Part shown: piece by piece, positions 33,010 to 41,400 of the stretch | Layout of the letters: every line of letters starts with the position of its first letter | Numbering within the stretch: position 1 is the first letter of the stretch | Source of the DNA: Devosia lucknowensis | GTDB lineage: Bacteria; Pseudomonadota; Alphaproteobacteria; Rhizobiales; Devosiaceae | Direction: 5' to 3' | NCBI RefSeq assembly: GCF_900177655.1 | Contig: NZ_FXWK01000002.1 | Span: 434,001 to 498,000 of the forward strand | Length of the DNA stretch: 64,000 nt | Position numbers and translations under genes: made by a program | Notes under the pieces: model-generated | Database searches by the model: none | Told to the model about the DNA's origin: nothing | The model's input: the letters and a program-made list of their open reading frames with translations, nothing else

Positions 33010-34461
33010 TCAAACCCCCGTCGCCGGAATACCCGTCCGCTCCACCTTGCGCGGGGCGACCAGTTCCTTCCACTGGCTGAGCGCCCTATTCACAGGGTTC
33101 TTCGCTTCGCGCGCCACGAACTTGCCGTGGCCGGGCTCGGCCTTCACCTCGTTCTCGACAATCGACACCTTGCCGCGGCTGAGCACGAAGCGCGGCAGGC
33201 CGGTGACTTCAAAGCCCTCGAACACATTGTAGTCGATGACCGACTGCTGGCTTTTCGCCGAAATGGTCTTCTTGCGCTTGGGGTCCCAGACGACGAGATC
33301 GGCATCGGCGCCGACCATGACCGCACCCTTCCTGGGATACATGTTGAGGATCTTGGCGATGTTGGTCGAGGTCACGGCCACGAATTCATTGGGCGTCAGC
33401 CGCCCGGTATTGACGCCTGCGGTCCAGAGCACCGGCAGTCGATCCTCGAGCCCGCCCGTGCCGTTCGGAATTTTCGCAAAATTGCCGACACCGGTACGCT
33501 TCTGCTCCGACGTGAAGGCGCAGTGATCGGTGGCGACGCAGGAGAGCGAGCCCGCCTGCAGGCCAGCCCAGAGCGAATCCTGGTGCTGCTTGTTGCGGAA
33601 GGGCGGCGACATCACCCGGCGCGCGGCATGGTCCCAGTCGGCGTTGAAATATTCGCTCTCGTCGAGCGTCAGGTGCTGGATCAGCGGTTCGCCATAGACG
33701 CGCATGCCCTTCTGCCGGGCCCGGCGGATGGCTTCGTGCGCCTGCTCGCAGCTCGTGTGCACGACATAGAGCGGCACGCCGGCCATGTCGGCGATCATGA
33801 TGGCCCGGTTGGTGGCTTCGCCCTCGACTTCCGGCGGCCGCGAATAGGCATGGCCCTCCGGCCCGTTATTGCCTTCGGCCAGGAGCTTGGCCGTCATCGC
33901 GGCAACGACGTCGCCGTTTTCGGCATGCACCAGCGGCAGCGCCCCCAAGGCCGCGCAGCGCTGGAACGAGGCGAACATCTCGTCGTCGTTCACCATCAGC
34001 GCGCCCTTATAGGCCATGAAGTGCTTGAACGAGGTGATACCGCGATCAACCACCTCGGCCATTTCGTTGAACACCTGCTCGCCCCACCAGGTGATGGCCA
34101 TGTGGAAGGAATAGTCGGCGCTGGCCTTGCCGGTCTTGTTGTCCCACATCTTGAGCGCTTCGAGCAGGCTCTGGTCCGGATTGGGCAGACAGAAATCGAC
34201 GACCATGGTGGTTCCGCCCGCGAGGCCCGCCCGCGTGCCGCTCTCGAAATCATCGGCCGAATAGGTGCCCATGAACGGCATTTCGAGATGCGTATGCGGA
34301 TCGATGCCGCCGGGCATGATGAGGCAGCCCGTGGCATCCAGCACTTCGTCGCCGAAAAGATTCTTGCCGATCTCGACGATCACATCGCCCTCGATCCGCA
34401 CATCGGCCTCGTAGGAGAGATCGGCGGTGACGACGGTGCCGTTCTTGATGACTGTGCTCAT
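33010..34461 (-). CDS. hydA: Dihydropyrimidinase / D-hydantoinase
   Basis: This 483-residue binuclear-metal cyclic amidohydrolase opens dihydrouracil or dihydrothymine to N-carbamoyl-beta-amino acids. Features are DPHTHLEMPFMG (HxH), SFKHFMAYKG (carboxylated Lys around residue 155), LPLVHAENGD and VVHTSCEQA (metal His), and CVATDHCAF (Asp). It starts at 34461 and overlaps the stop of the upstream DUF559 gene by ATGA. It sits in a complete downstream pyrimidine catabolic set, so the physiological substrate is most likely dihydropyrimidine. Confidence 0.93.
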   Translation of the reverse strand: MSTVIKNGTVVTADLSYEADVRIEGDVIVEIGKNLFGDEVLDATGCLIMPGGIDPHTHLEMPFMGTYSADDFESGTRAGLAGGTTMVVDFCLPNPDQSLLEALKMWDNKTGKASADYSFHMAITWWGEQVFNEMAEVVDRGITSFKHFMAYKGALMVNDDEMFASFQRCAALGALPLVHAENGDVVAAMTAKLLAEGNNGPEGHAYSRPPEVEGEATNRAIMIADMAGVPLYVVHTSCEQAHEAIRRARQKGMRVYGEPLIQHLTLDESEYFNADWDHAARRVMSPPFRNKQHQDSLWAGLQAGSLSCVATDHCAFTSEQKRTGVGNFAKIPNGTGGLEDRLPVLWTAGVNTGRLTPNEFVAVTSTNIAKILNMYPRKGAVMVGADADLVVWDPKRKKTISAKSQQSVIDYNVFEGFEVTGLPRFVLSRGKVSIVENEVKAEPGHGKFVAREAKNPVNRALSQWKELVAPRKVERTGIPATGV

Positions 34462-34973
34462 GGATTCCCTCTTGATGCTGAGGCCCCCTCATCCGTCTCG
34501 CCCTGCGGGCGAGCCACCTTCTCCCCGAGAGGGAGAAGAACGGACCGTGCCTGATTGAGAAATTGTGCGCCGGCGGCAGCGCGAACGCCTCTTATTCCTC
34601 TCCCACTCGGGGAGAGGGTGGCCGGAGCGAAGCGGAGGTCGGGTGAGGGGGATTTTTCAATCACCCCCAGGATCAGTTCGCAGACCATGTCGCGATGATT
34701 CAGCACTTCGTCGTTCCAGAAGCGCACAACGGAATAACCCTCGGCATTGAGAAAGGCCGTGCGCGTTACGTCCGCTGCATTCTCGGCATGCTGCCCGCCA
34801 TCGAGTTCGACGATCAGTGCTGCCTCACGGCAGGCAAAGTCAGCGATGTAAGGTCCCACTGGAACCTGACGGTTGAACTTCCACCCGCCTAAGCCCCGAT
34901 TGCGCAAAACATACCAGAGCCGATTTTCGGCATCGGATGCAGTCCTGCGCAACTGACGGGGGCGGGTAGTCAC
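34458..34973 (-). CDS. DUF559 endonuclease-like protein with repeat-derived C-terminus
   Basis: This 171-residue ORF starts at a GTG (34973) with GGGGGA upstream. The first about 105 residues match DUF559 (VSR/restriction endonuclease-like fold): ASDAENRLWYVLRNRGLGGWKFNRQVPVGPYIADFACREAALIVELDGGQHAE. The last roughly 60 residues (SPSPDLRFAPATLSPSGRG and on to VARPQGETDEGASA) are translated from the CTCTCC-type repeat. The stop overlaps the hydA start. Whether it is a functional nuclease is unclear. It looks inserted into the pyrimidine operon. Confidence 0.7.
   Translation of the reverse strand: MTTRPRQLRRTASDAENRLWYVLRNRGLGGWKFNRQVPVGPYIADFACREAALIVELDGGQHAENAADVTRTAFLNAEGYSVVRFWNDEVLNHRDMVCELILGVIEKSPSPDLRFAPATLSPSGRGIRGVRAAAGAQFLNQARSVLLPLGEKVARPQGETDEGASASRGNP
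34484..34651. repeat. CTCTCC-type repeat block inside the DUF559 reading frame
   Basis: It runs from CCCCCTCATCCGTCTCGCC to GGGTGAGGGGG with internal CTTCTCCCC/AGAGGGAGAAG and CTCTCCC/GGGGAGAGG hairpins, and is translated as the C-terminus of the DUF559 ORF. Confidence 0.78.
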
Positions 34974-34980
34974 CTGCAAT

Positions 34981-35103
34981 CCCCCTCACCGACTCGGCTA
35001 CGCGGAGCCACCTCTCCCCGAGAGGGAGAGGAATAAGCGGCGCGCGCCGATCTATTCTTCTCCTTCTCAGGGAGAAGGTGGCGCGGAGCGCCGGATGAGG
35101 GGG
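34981..35103. repeat. CTCTCC-type repeat block upstream of the DUF559 gene
   Basis: It starts CCCCCTCACCGACTCGG and contains CCTCTCCCCGAGAGGGAGAGG and CTCCTTCTCAGGGAGAAGGTGG. It supplies the ribosome-binding region of the DUF559 gene. Confidence 0.78.
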
Positions 35104-35124
35104 ATATCGAAACGAGCGATAATC

Positions 35125-36375
35125 TCACTCCACGACCTCCGCCGTTTCCACCACCGCGTGGAACAGCACATCGGCTCCCGCCGTCGCCCATTCCCTGGAG
35201 ATCTCCTCGGCCTCGTTGTGGCTCAATCCATCGACGCAGGGGCACATGATCATGGTCGCCGGCGCGACTTTCGCCGCCCAGCAGGCGTCGTGGCCGGCGC
35301 CGGAGATGACGTTCATGTGGCTGTAGCCGAGCTTTTCGGCGGCCGCGCGCACCCGGCCAACCAGGGTGGGATCGAAGGTGACCGGATCGAAATGGCCAAT
35401 CGCCTCCACCGCGCAACCCACGCCAATCTCGGCGCAGATGTCGGCGGCGCGCTTTTCGATCTCGGCCCGCATGCGATTGAGCTTGTCGATATCGGGCGAG
35501 CGGATGTCGACAGTGAACACCACCTTGGCCGGCAGCACGTTGCGCGAATTGGGGGTGAATTTCACCTGCCCCACGCCACCGACGGCGCCCGGCTGGGCTT
35601 CCATGGCCACCTCTTGCACCATTTCCATGATGCGCGCCATCGCCAGACCCGCATTGACGCGCATGGTCATCGGGGTCGAGCCGGTATGGGCTTCCTTGCC
35701 GGTCAGGGTGAATTCGAGCCACCACAGGCCCTGGCAATGCGTCACCACGCCGATCTGCTTGTCCTCGGCCTCGAGGATCGGACCCTGCTCGATATGGTAT
35801 TCGAAATAGGCGTGCATTTTCCGCGCGCCCACGGTCTCGTCGCCGACCCAGCCGATGCGTTTCAGTTCGTCGCCGAAGGTCTTGCCATCCATGTCGGTGC
35901 GGGCATAGGCGTGCTCGAGCGGGATCACCCCGGCAAAGACGCCCGAGGCTAGCATGGCCGGGGCAAAGCGCGCGCCTTCCTCATTGGTCCAGTTGGTGAC
36001 GACGATGGGGTGCCTGGTCCTGATGCCCAGATCGTTCATCGTCCGCACGACCTCGAGTCCGGCCAGCACGCCGAGCACGCCGTCATACTTGCCGCCCGTA
36101 GGCTGGGTATCGAGATGGCTGCCGACATAGACCGGCAGGGCGTCGGGATCGGTGCCCGGCCGGGTCATGAACATGGTGCCCATCTGGTCGACGCCCATGG
36201 TCAGGCCCGCGTCCTCGCACCAGCGCTGGAACAGTTCGCGGCCTTCTTTATCCGCATCTGTCAGGGTCTGGCGGTTATTCCCGCCCGCGATCCCCGGCCC
36301 GATCCTGGCCATGTCCATCAGGCTCTCCCAGAGCCGGTCGCCATTGATCCGAAGGTTTTCGCCGGGAGAGGTCAT
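35125..36375 (-). CDS. amaB: N-carbamoyl-beta-alanine amidohydrolase (Zn-dependent M20 family)
   Basis: This 416-residue enzyme cleaves N-carbamoyl-beta-amino acids to the beta-amino acid, CO2 and NH3, the step after hydA. The motifs are LPVYVGSHLDTQPTGGKYDGV (metal His and Asp), VTNWTNEEGARF (Glu-Glu), LTGKEAHTGSTPM, and the C-terminal GAGHDACWAAKVAP. Length and style fit the hydantoinase/carbamoylase family. The gene is upstream of hydA on the same strand, separated by repeats. Confidence 0.93.
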   Translation of the reverse strand: MTSPGENLRINGDRLWESLMDMARIGPGIAGGNNRQTLTDADKEGRELFQRWCEDAGLTMGVDQMGTMFMTRPGTDPDALPVYVGSHLDTQPTGGKYDGVLGVLAGLEVVRTMNDLGIRTRHPIVVTNWTNEEGARFAPAMLASGVFAGVIPLEHAYARTDMDGKTFGDELKRIGWVGDETVGARKMHAYFEYHIEQGPILEAEDKQIGVVTHCQGLWWLEFTLTGKEAHTGSTPMTMRVNAGLAMARIMEMVQEVAMEAQPGAVGGVGQVKFTPNSRNVLPAKVVFTVDIRSPDIDKLNRMRAEIEKRAADICAEIGVGCAVEAIGHFDPVTFDPTLVGRVRAAAEKLGYSHMNVISGAGHDACWAAKVAPATMIMCPCVDGLSHNEAEEISREWATAGADVLFHAVVETAEVVE

Positions 36376-36456
36376 GGATGGGTCTCAGATGCTGGTGGTC
36401 GAACAAAAAGCCCCGCCATCGCGACAGGGCGAGGGCAGGGCCGGAAACGTCAGTGT

Positions 36457-36475
36457 CCTCTCCGCCGGGGAGAGG
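36457..36475. repeat. Short CCTCTCC/GGAGAGG hairpin
   Basis: CCTCTCC (36457-36463) pairs with GGAGAGG (36469-36475) in the gap between amaB and mmsA. It is a short member of the same repeat family. Confidence 0.6.
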
Positions 36476-36520
36476 CGCAGGCGGGTCAGCGATTTGGAGG
36501 TGCCGCTGACCATGTCGCGC

Positions 36521-38017
36521 CTATTTCACGCTCGGGAAGCTGAATTCCGCGCCGCCCTTGATGCCGGCGGGCCAGCGGGTGGTGACGGTCTTGAGCCTTG
36601 TGTAGAAGTGGATGCCTTCGGGCCCGTAGATGGAGTGATCACCGAACAGCGAGCGCTTCCAGCCGCCAAAACTGTGATAGGCCACCGGCACCGGGATCGG
36701 CACGTTGATGCCCACCATGCCCACTTCGATCTTGTCGGCGAATTCGCGCGCGGCGTCGCCGTCGCGGGTGAAGATGGCCGTGCCATTGGCATATTCGTGG
36801 CCGTGGATCAGGTCGACCGCGTCCTTGAAGCTGTCGCGGCGCACCACCGAGAGCACCGGCCCGAAGATCTCTTCCTTGTAGATCTTCATGTCCGGCTCGA
36901 CGTTGTCGAACAGCGTGCCGCCGACATAATAGCCGTTCTCGTAGCCCTGCAGCGTGAAGCCGCGGCCGTCGACGACGAGCTCGGCGCCCTCTTCGACACC
37001 GCTGTCGATGTACCCCAGGATCTTGTCGCGGTGCATCTTTGTGACGACAGGACCCATTTCGGCGTCCTTGTCGGTCGCCGGGCCGATTTTCAGACTTTCG
37101 ACCCGCGGCTTGAGCTTGGCAACGAGTGCATCGGCCGTGTCCTTGCCCACCGGCACGGCCACCGAAATGGCCATGCAGCGCTCGCCGGCCGAACCGTAGC
37201 CGGCGCCCATCAGCGCGTCGGCCGCCTGGTCGAGATCGGCATCGGGCATGATGATCATGTGGTTCTTGGCCCCGCCCAGGGCCTGCACGCGCTTACCGGC
37301 CTTGGTGCCGCGCTGGTAGACATATTCGGCGATCGGGGTCGAGCCGACGAAGCTCACGGCCTTGATGTCGGGATGGTCGAGAATGCCGTCGACCATTTCC
37401 TTGTCGCCATGGACGATATTGAGGATACCCTCGGGCAGCCCGGCTTCCATGAAGAGGTTCCAGGCCAGCATGGGCGCGCTGGGGTCGCGCTCGGAGGGCT
37501 TCAAAATGAAGGCATTGCCGCAGGCGATGGCCGCCGGATACATCCACATCGGCACCATGGCCGGGAAATTGAACGGGGTGATGCCGGCCACGACGCCGAG
37601 CGGCTGACGGTCGGAATAGCTGTCGATATTGGGGCCGACATTGCGGCTGAATTCGCCCTTGAGCAGGTGCGGAATGCCGCAGGCGAAATCCACGCAGTCG
37701 ATGCCGCGCGCCACTTCGCCCAGCGCGTCGTCATGCACCTTGCCGTGTTCCTTGGAGATCTCGCGCGCCAGATCGTCGGCATACTGGTCGAGCAGCGCCT
37801 TGAACTTGAACATGACGCGCGCCCGCTTCATCGGCGGGGTGGCGCCCCAGGCGACCTGCGCCTTGACCGCATTGGCGACGGCGGCGTTCAGCTCGTCTGA
37901 TGTCGAGAGCGGCAGTTCGGCGGATTGTTCGCCCGTTGCCGGATTGAACACCGGCACGCGGCGGGTCGAGGATGAAACATAACGCTTGCCGGCAACGGCG
38001 TTTTCGATGACCTGCAT
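36521..38017 (-). CDS. mmsA: Methylmalonate/malonate-semialdehyde dehydrogenase (CoA-acylating)
   Basis: This 498-residue aldehyde dehydrogenase is of the MmsA type. It converts malonate semialdehyde to acetyl-CoA and CO2 (and methylmalonate semialdehyde to propionyl-CoA), which completes uracil and thymine breakdown. The catalytic Cys is in GSAGERCMAIS (about residue 285), with FVGSTPIAEYVYQRG and the MmsA-type IHFYTRLKTVTTRWP tail. The start at 38017 follows GGAGGG. A palindrome lies upstream. Confidence 0.93.
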   Translation of the reverse strand: MQVIENAVAGKRYVSSSTRRVPVFNPATGEQSAELPLSTSDELNAAVANAVKAQVAWGATPPMKRARVMFKFKALLDQYADDLAREISKEHGKVHDDALGEVARGIDCVDFACGIPHLLKGEFSRNVGPNIDSYSDRQPLGVVAGITPFNFPAMVPMWMYPAAIACGNAFILKPSERDPSAPMLAWNLFMEAGLPEGILNIVHGDKEMVDGILDHPDIKAVSFVGSTPIAEYVYQRGTKAGKRVQALGGAKNHMIIMPDADLDQAADALMGAGYGSAGERCMAISVAVPVGKDTADALVAKLKPRVESLKIGPATDKDAEMGPVVTKMHRDKILGYIDSGVEEGAELVVDGRGFTLQGYENGYYVGGTLFDNVEPDMKIYKEEIFGPVLSVVRRDSFKDAVDLIHGHEYANGTAIFTRDGDAAREFADKIEVGMVGINVPIPVPVAYHSFGGWKRSLFGDHSIYGPEGIHFYTRLKTVTTRWPAGIKGGAEFSFPSVK

Positions 38018-38046
38018 CAGGGCATGCCCTCCAGTTTGAGAACGTT

Positions 38047-38072
38047 CATTCTATATTTTCTGGTATAGAATG
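38047..38072. promoter_or_regulatory. Perfect 9-bp inverted repeat upstream of mmsA
   Basis: CATTCTATA (38047-38055) and TATAGAATG (38064-38072) flank an 8-nt spacer, 30 bp upstream of the mmsA start and between it and the preceding aminotransferase stop. It does not resemble the RutR site, so a second regulator is implied. Confidence 0.65.
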
Positions 38073-38083
38073 TTTGTTCCATT

Positions 38084-39412
38084 TCACTCAAGCGTCTTGA
38101 GGATGCCCGACAGGGTCGAGACGATTTCGCCGATCTGCGATTCCGAGATGATCAGCGGTGGCGAGAGCGCGATGATGTCGCCGGTGGTGCGGATCAGCAG
38201 TCCCTGCTCGAAGGCCTTGAGGAAGGCCGCGAAGGCGCGCTTGGTCGGCTGCCCGTCGATGGGCTGCAGCTCGATCGCGCCGACGAGCCCGATATTTCTG
38301 ATGTCGATGACATGCGGCAGGCCCTTGAGCGAATGCAGAGCATCTTCCCAGACCTTGGCCAGTTCGGCGCCGCGCGTCAAAAGGCCTTCGTCCTTGTAGG
38401 TCTCGAGCGTCGCCAGCCCTGCCGCCGAGGCAATCGGATTGCCCGAATAGGTGTAGCCGTGGAAGAACTCGATGACGTGTTCGGGCCCTTGCATGAAGGC
38501 GTCGTGGATCTCCTTGGAGACCATGACCGCACCCATGGGGATGACGCCGTTGGTCAGGCCCTTGGCCGTCACCATGATATCGGGCACGACACCGAAATAG
38601 TCGGCGCCGAATGGCGTGCCGAGACGGCCGTAGCCGGTGATCACTTCGTCGAAGATCAGCAGGATGCCGTGCTTTTTGGTGATGTCGCGCAGGCGCTGGA
38701 GATAGCCCGGTGGCGGAATGAGCACGCCGGTCGAGCCGGCGACGGGCTCGACGATGACGGCGGCGATGGTCGAGGCGTCGTGCAGGGTGACGATGCGCTC
38801 GAGCTCGTCGGCAAGGTCGACGCCATGCGTAGGCTCGCCGCGCGAGAAGGCATTCTTGGCAAGGTTATGGGTATGGGGCAGGTGATCGACGCCCGTCAGC
38901 AGCGTGCCGAACATCTTGCGGTTGGTGACGATGCCGCCCACCGAAATGCCGCCGAAATTGACGCCATGGTAGCCGCGCTCGCGACCGATGAGCCGGGTCC
39001 GCGAGCCCTGCCCGATGACCTTCTGGTAGGCCAGGGCCACCTTGAGGGCGGTCTCTACCGATTCCGAGCCGGAATTGGTGAACAGCACGTGGTCGAGACC
39101 TTCCGGAGCCAGGTCGACAAGGCGATTGGCGAGCTCGAAGGCCTTGGGATGACCCATCTGGAAGGCAGGGGCGTAGTCGAGCTCGGCCGCCTGGTTGGCG
39201 ATGGCTTCGACGATCTTGGGGCGCGCATGCCCGGCATTGACGCACCACAGGCCCGCCGTGCCGTCGAGCACCTGGCGCCCGTCCGAGGTGGTGTAGTGCA
39301 TGTCCTTGGCGGCGACGAACATGCGCGGCGCCTTCTTGAACTGCCGGTTTGCCGTGAAGGGCATCCAGAACGCGCTGAGATCGTTCGGCGCAACGTTGGA
39401 TGATGTGGGCAC
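38084..39412 (-). CDS. Omega-amino-acid aminotransferase (class III, beta-alanine type)
   Basis: This 442-residue PLP enzyme has the Lys motif VTAKGLTNGVIPMGA (about residue 285) and LIFDEVITGYGRLGTPFGA. It starts with GTG (39412). It probably transaminates beta-alanine or 3-aminoisobutyrate with pyruvate to a semialdehyde, feeding mmsA. The placement next to mmsA supports this. Class III enzymes are promiscuous, so the exact substrate is inference. Confidence 0.88.
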   Translation of the reverse strand: MPTSSNVAPNDLSAFWMPFTANRQFKKAPRMFVAAKDMHYTTSDGRQVLDGTAGLWCVNAGHARPKIVEAIANQAAELDYAPAFQMGHPKAFELANRLVDLAPEGLDHVLFTNSGSESVETALKVALAYQKVIGQGSRTRLIGRERGYHGVNFGGISVGGIVTNRKMFGTLLTGVDHLPHTHNLAKNAFSRGEPTHGVDLADELERIVTLHDASTIAAVIVEPVAGSTGVLIPPPGYLQRLRDITKKHGILLIFDEVITGYGRLGTPFGADYFGVVPDIMVTAKGLTNGVIPMGAVMVSKEIHDAFMQGPEHVIEFFHGYTYSGNPIASAAGLATLETYKDEGLLTRGAELAKVWEDALHSLKGLPHVIDIRNIGLVGAIELQPIDGQPTKRAFAAFLKAFEQGLLIRTTGDIIALSPPLIISESQIGEIVSTLSGILKTLE

Positions 39413-39434
39413 TTGGCTCTCGCTCCCGATGATT

Positions 39435-39447
39435 TTGGCCCGGTCAA
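39435..39447. promoter_or_regulatory. Possible second RutR-like half-operator
   Basis: TTGGCC-C-GGTCAA is an imperfect palindrome in the divergent promoter region. It is weaker than the site at 39487-39502. Confidence 0.4.
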
Positions 39448-39486
39448 CAATTGGCTCTTGACGGACCGTCCCGAACCCCGGAAATT

Positions 39487-39502
39487 TTGACCAGTTGGAA
39501 AA
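39487..39502. promoter_or_regulatory. RutR-like operator
   Basis: TTGACCAGTTGGAAAA matches the E. coli RutR consensus TTGACCA-NN-TGGTCAA at 12 of 14 fixed positions; the left half is perfect. It lies 36 bp upstream of the TetR-type gene and between the divergent catabolic genes. Confidence 0.65.
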
Positions 39503-39537
39503 ATGTTAGCATCCCTACACATTCCCGCAAGGCGAAA

Positions 39538-40263
39538 ATGGCCCCCCGAAATCTGAAAGCCGCCGAGCACACCGTTTCTGCCGCCAAGCGCCAGCACAAG
39601 GCCGATGCCAAGGCAGCGACGGCCCATCCGCGGCCGCTGACGCGGATCCAGAAGGAAAAGCAGGACATCATTCTCGAAGCGGCGCTCGAGGTCTTCGCCG
39701 TGCACGGGTTCCGGGGCGCCACCATCGACCAGATCGCCGAGGTGGCGGGAATGAGCAAACCCAACCTGCTCTATTATTTCCCGAAAAAGGAAGAGATCCA
39801 CCGTCGGCTGATCGCCGCGCTGCTCGACACATGGCTGGCGCCGCTACGCGATTTCGACGAGGACGGCGACCCGTTCACCGAAATCCGCTCCTATATCCGC
39901 CGCAAGCTTGAAATGGCGCGCGACTTCCCGCGCGAAAGCCGGCTCTTCGCCAATGAAATGCTGCAGGGTGCGCCCCGCATCAGCGAAATGATCGAGATCG
40001 ACCTCAAGGGGCTGGTCGATGAAAAGGCGAAGGTTCTGCTGACCTGGATGGATCAGGGCAAGCTGGCGCGCACCGATCCCTACCACCTGATCTTTTCGAT
40101 CTGGGCCACCACCCAGCACTATGCCGACTTCGACGTGCAGGTGCGGGCGGTCCTGGGCAAGGGCCGCAATGGCGAGGGACGTTTCGAGGATGCGGCGCGC
40201 TATCTCGAACAGCTGTTCATGCATGGCCTCACGCCCCGGCCACGCCCGGGCGCCGCGGGCTGA
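39538..40263 (+). CDS. rutR: RutR-type TetR regulator of pyrimidine catabolism
   Basis: This 241-residue TetR protein has a basic extension of about 35 residues, then the HTH (LEVFAVHGFRGATIDQIAEVAGMSKPNLLYYFPKKEEIH) and a C-terminal domain resembling RutR/YcdC (YHLIFSIWATTQHYADFDVQV). RutR binds uracil or thymine and is released from DNA. The divergent neighbour genes and a RutR-like operator support this role. The start at 39538 is chosen because upstream extensions lack a family match. Confidence 0.75.
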   Translation: MAPRNLKAAEHTVSAAKRQHKADAKAATAHPRPLTRIQKEKQDIILEAALEVFAVHGFRGATIDQIAEVAGMSKPNLLYYFPKKEEIHRRLIAALLDTWLAPLRDFDEDGDPFTEIRSYIRRKLEMARDFPRESRLFANEMLQGAPRISEMIEIDLKGLVDEKAKVLLTWMDQGKLARTDPYHLIFSIWATTQHYADFDVQVRAVLGKGRNGEGRFEDAARYLEQLFMHGLTPRPRPGAAG

Positions 40264-40266
40264 TCG

Positions 40267-41325
40267 TCAGGCGGCGTCGCGCGCCTGCGCCGAGCCCTTG
40301 CGCCCGCCCGATGACTGACGGCGCTTGTCGCCGCTGAAGCAGAAGGCTGAGCCAGCCATGCGCTTTGCTTCATAGAGCGCCCGGTCGACGCGCTTGAGCA
40401 GGGCCGCGGGCGGATGAGCACCACCATCTTCGACGAGGCCAATACTGACGCCGACCGTGACATTGGCCCCGACCGCATGGATCGGACGGCCGACCGCCGC
40501 GATACAGTCGCGCGCCAGTTGCGCCAGTGCGGTGCGCGGATCGTCGCGGCGCACCACGGCCACGAATTCGTCGCCGCCGACGCGGGCGAGGATTTCGCCG
40601 GGCCGCAATTGCAGCGCCAGTCGCTGTCCGATCTCGATCAGGGCCAGATCGCCGGCGTGGTGCCCGAAGAGATCGTTGATGGGCTTGAAACGATCGAGAT
40701 CGAAAGCCAGCACCGAGAAGGCGGCACCTTCGTCCGCAAGGCGTGACAGTTCTTCGTCCAGCGCCAGGCGGTTGGGCAGGCCGGTGAGGTGATCGCGCAG
40801 CGCCTGCCGTTCGGCGTCGCGCCGCTGCCGCTCCAGCCTCCGCACATAGCGCAGCATGGCGAGGAGGCAGATCAGCACCATGGCGATCAGGCCCAGGATC
40901 AGCGGTACCCGCGTCGGCGCATGGGTTTCGAACAGGATCTTGCCCGGCCGCTCGGCGCGCCAGGACAGGAACTGGCCGCCCAGGGGTTCACCGAGCAGCG
41001 GGATGGATTGCATGTCCTCCCCGGCCGCGGGCTGCGGCGCGAGCGTCAGCGCGCGCAGCCCTGCAACGCGGCCCATGGCGGCAATGGCGGCCGGCAACTG
41101 GTCGGCCGGCAGATGGGGGATGATCTCGGCGATGCGGGTCGCGCGCATGCGCTCCTCGGCCATGGAGAGTTCGTCCGTGGTCGACATCACATGCAGCACT
41201 GAAACGAACAGGGCCGTGCAGGCCAGCACGGCGCTGAGGAATGCACCCAGCACCAGCAGCCGGATAGGCGCCAGCGCCCGGCCAGGATCGGAATCCTTCG
41301 CGTTGAGGCGGGGTTTGATGTTCAT
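40267..41325 (-). CDS. Membrane-anchored diguanylate cyclase (GGDEF)
   Basis: This 352-residue protein has two transmembrane helices (about residues 22-45 and 140-160) bracketing a periplasmic sensor segment, then a GGDEF domain with DHLTGLPNRLAL and an intact RVGGDEFVAV (about residue 250). The usual product-inhibition site RxxD reads RPGE, so feedback may be weak. It makes cyclic di-GMP. A GTG at 41331 would add two residues. Confidence 0.88.
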   Translation of the reverse strand: MNIKPRLNAKDSDPGRALAPIRLLVLGAFLSAVLACTALFVSVLHVMSTTDELSMAEERMRATRIAEIIPHLPADQLPAAIAAMGRVAGLRALTLAPQPAAGEDMQSIPLLGEPLGGQFLSWRAERPGKILFETHAPTRVPLILGLIAMVLICLLAMLRYVRRLERQRRDAERQALRDHLTGLPNRLALDEELSRLADEGAAFSVLAFDLDRFKPINDLFGHHAGDLALIEIGQRLALQLRPGEILARVGGDEFVAVVRRDDPRTALAQLARDCIAAVGRPIHAVGANVTVGVSIGLVEDGGAHPPAALLKRVDRALYEAKRMAGSAFCFSGDKRRQSSGGRKGSAQARDAA

Positions 41326-41400
41326 GTCCACGTAGTGGGTATGCGTCCGCCCCCATGATCACCCGCCAAAGGTTCGCATCCGGTTAGCGCCGCGACGCTT

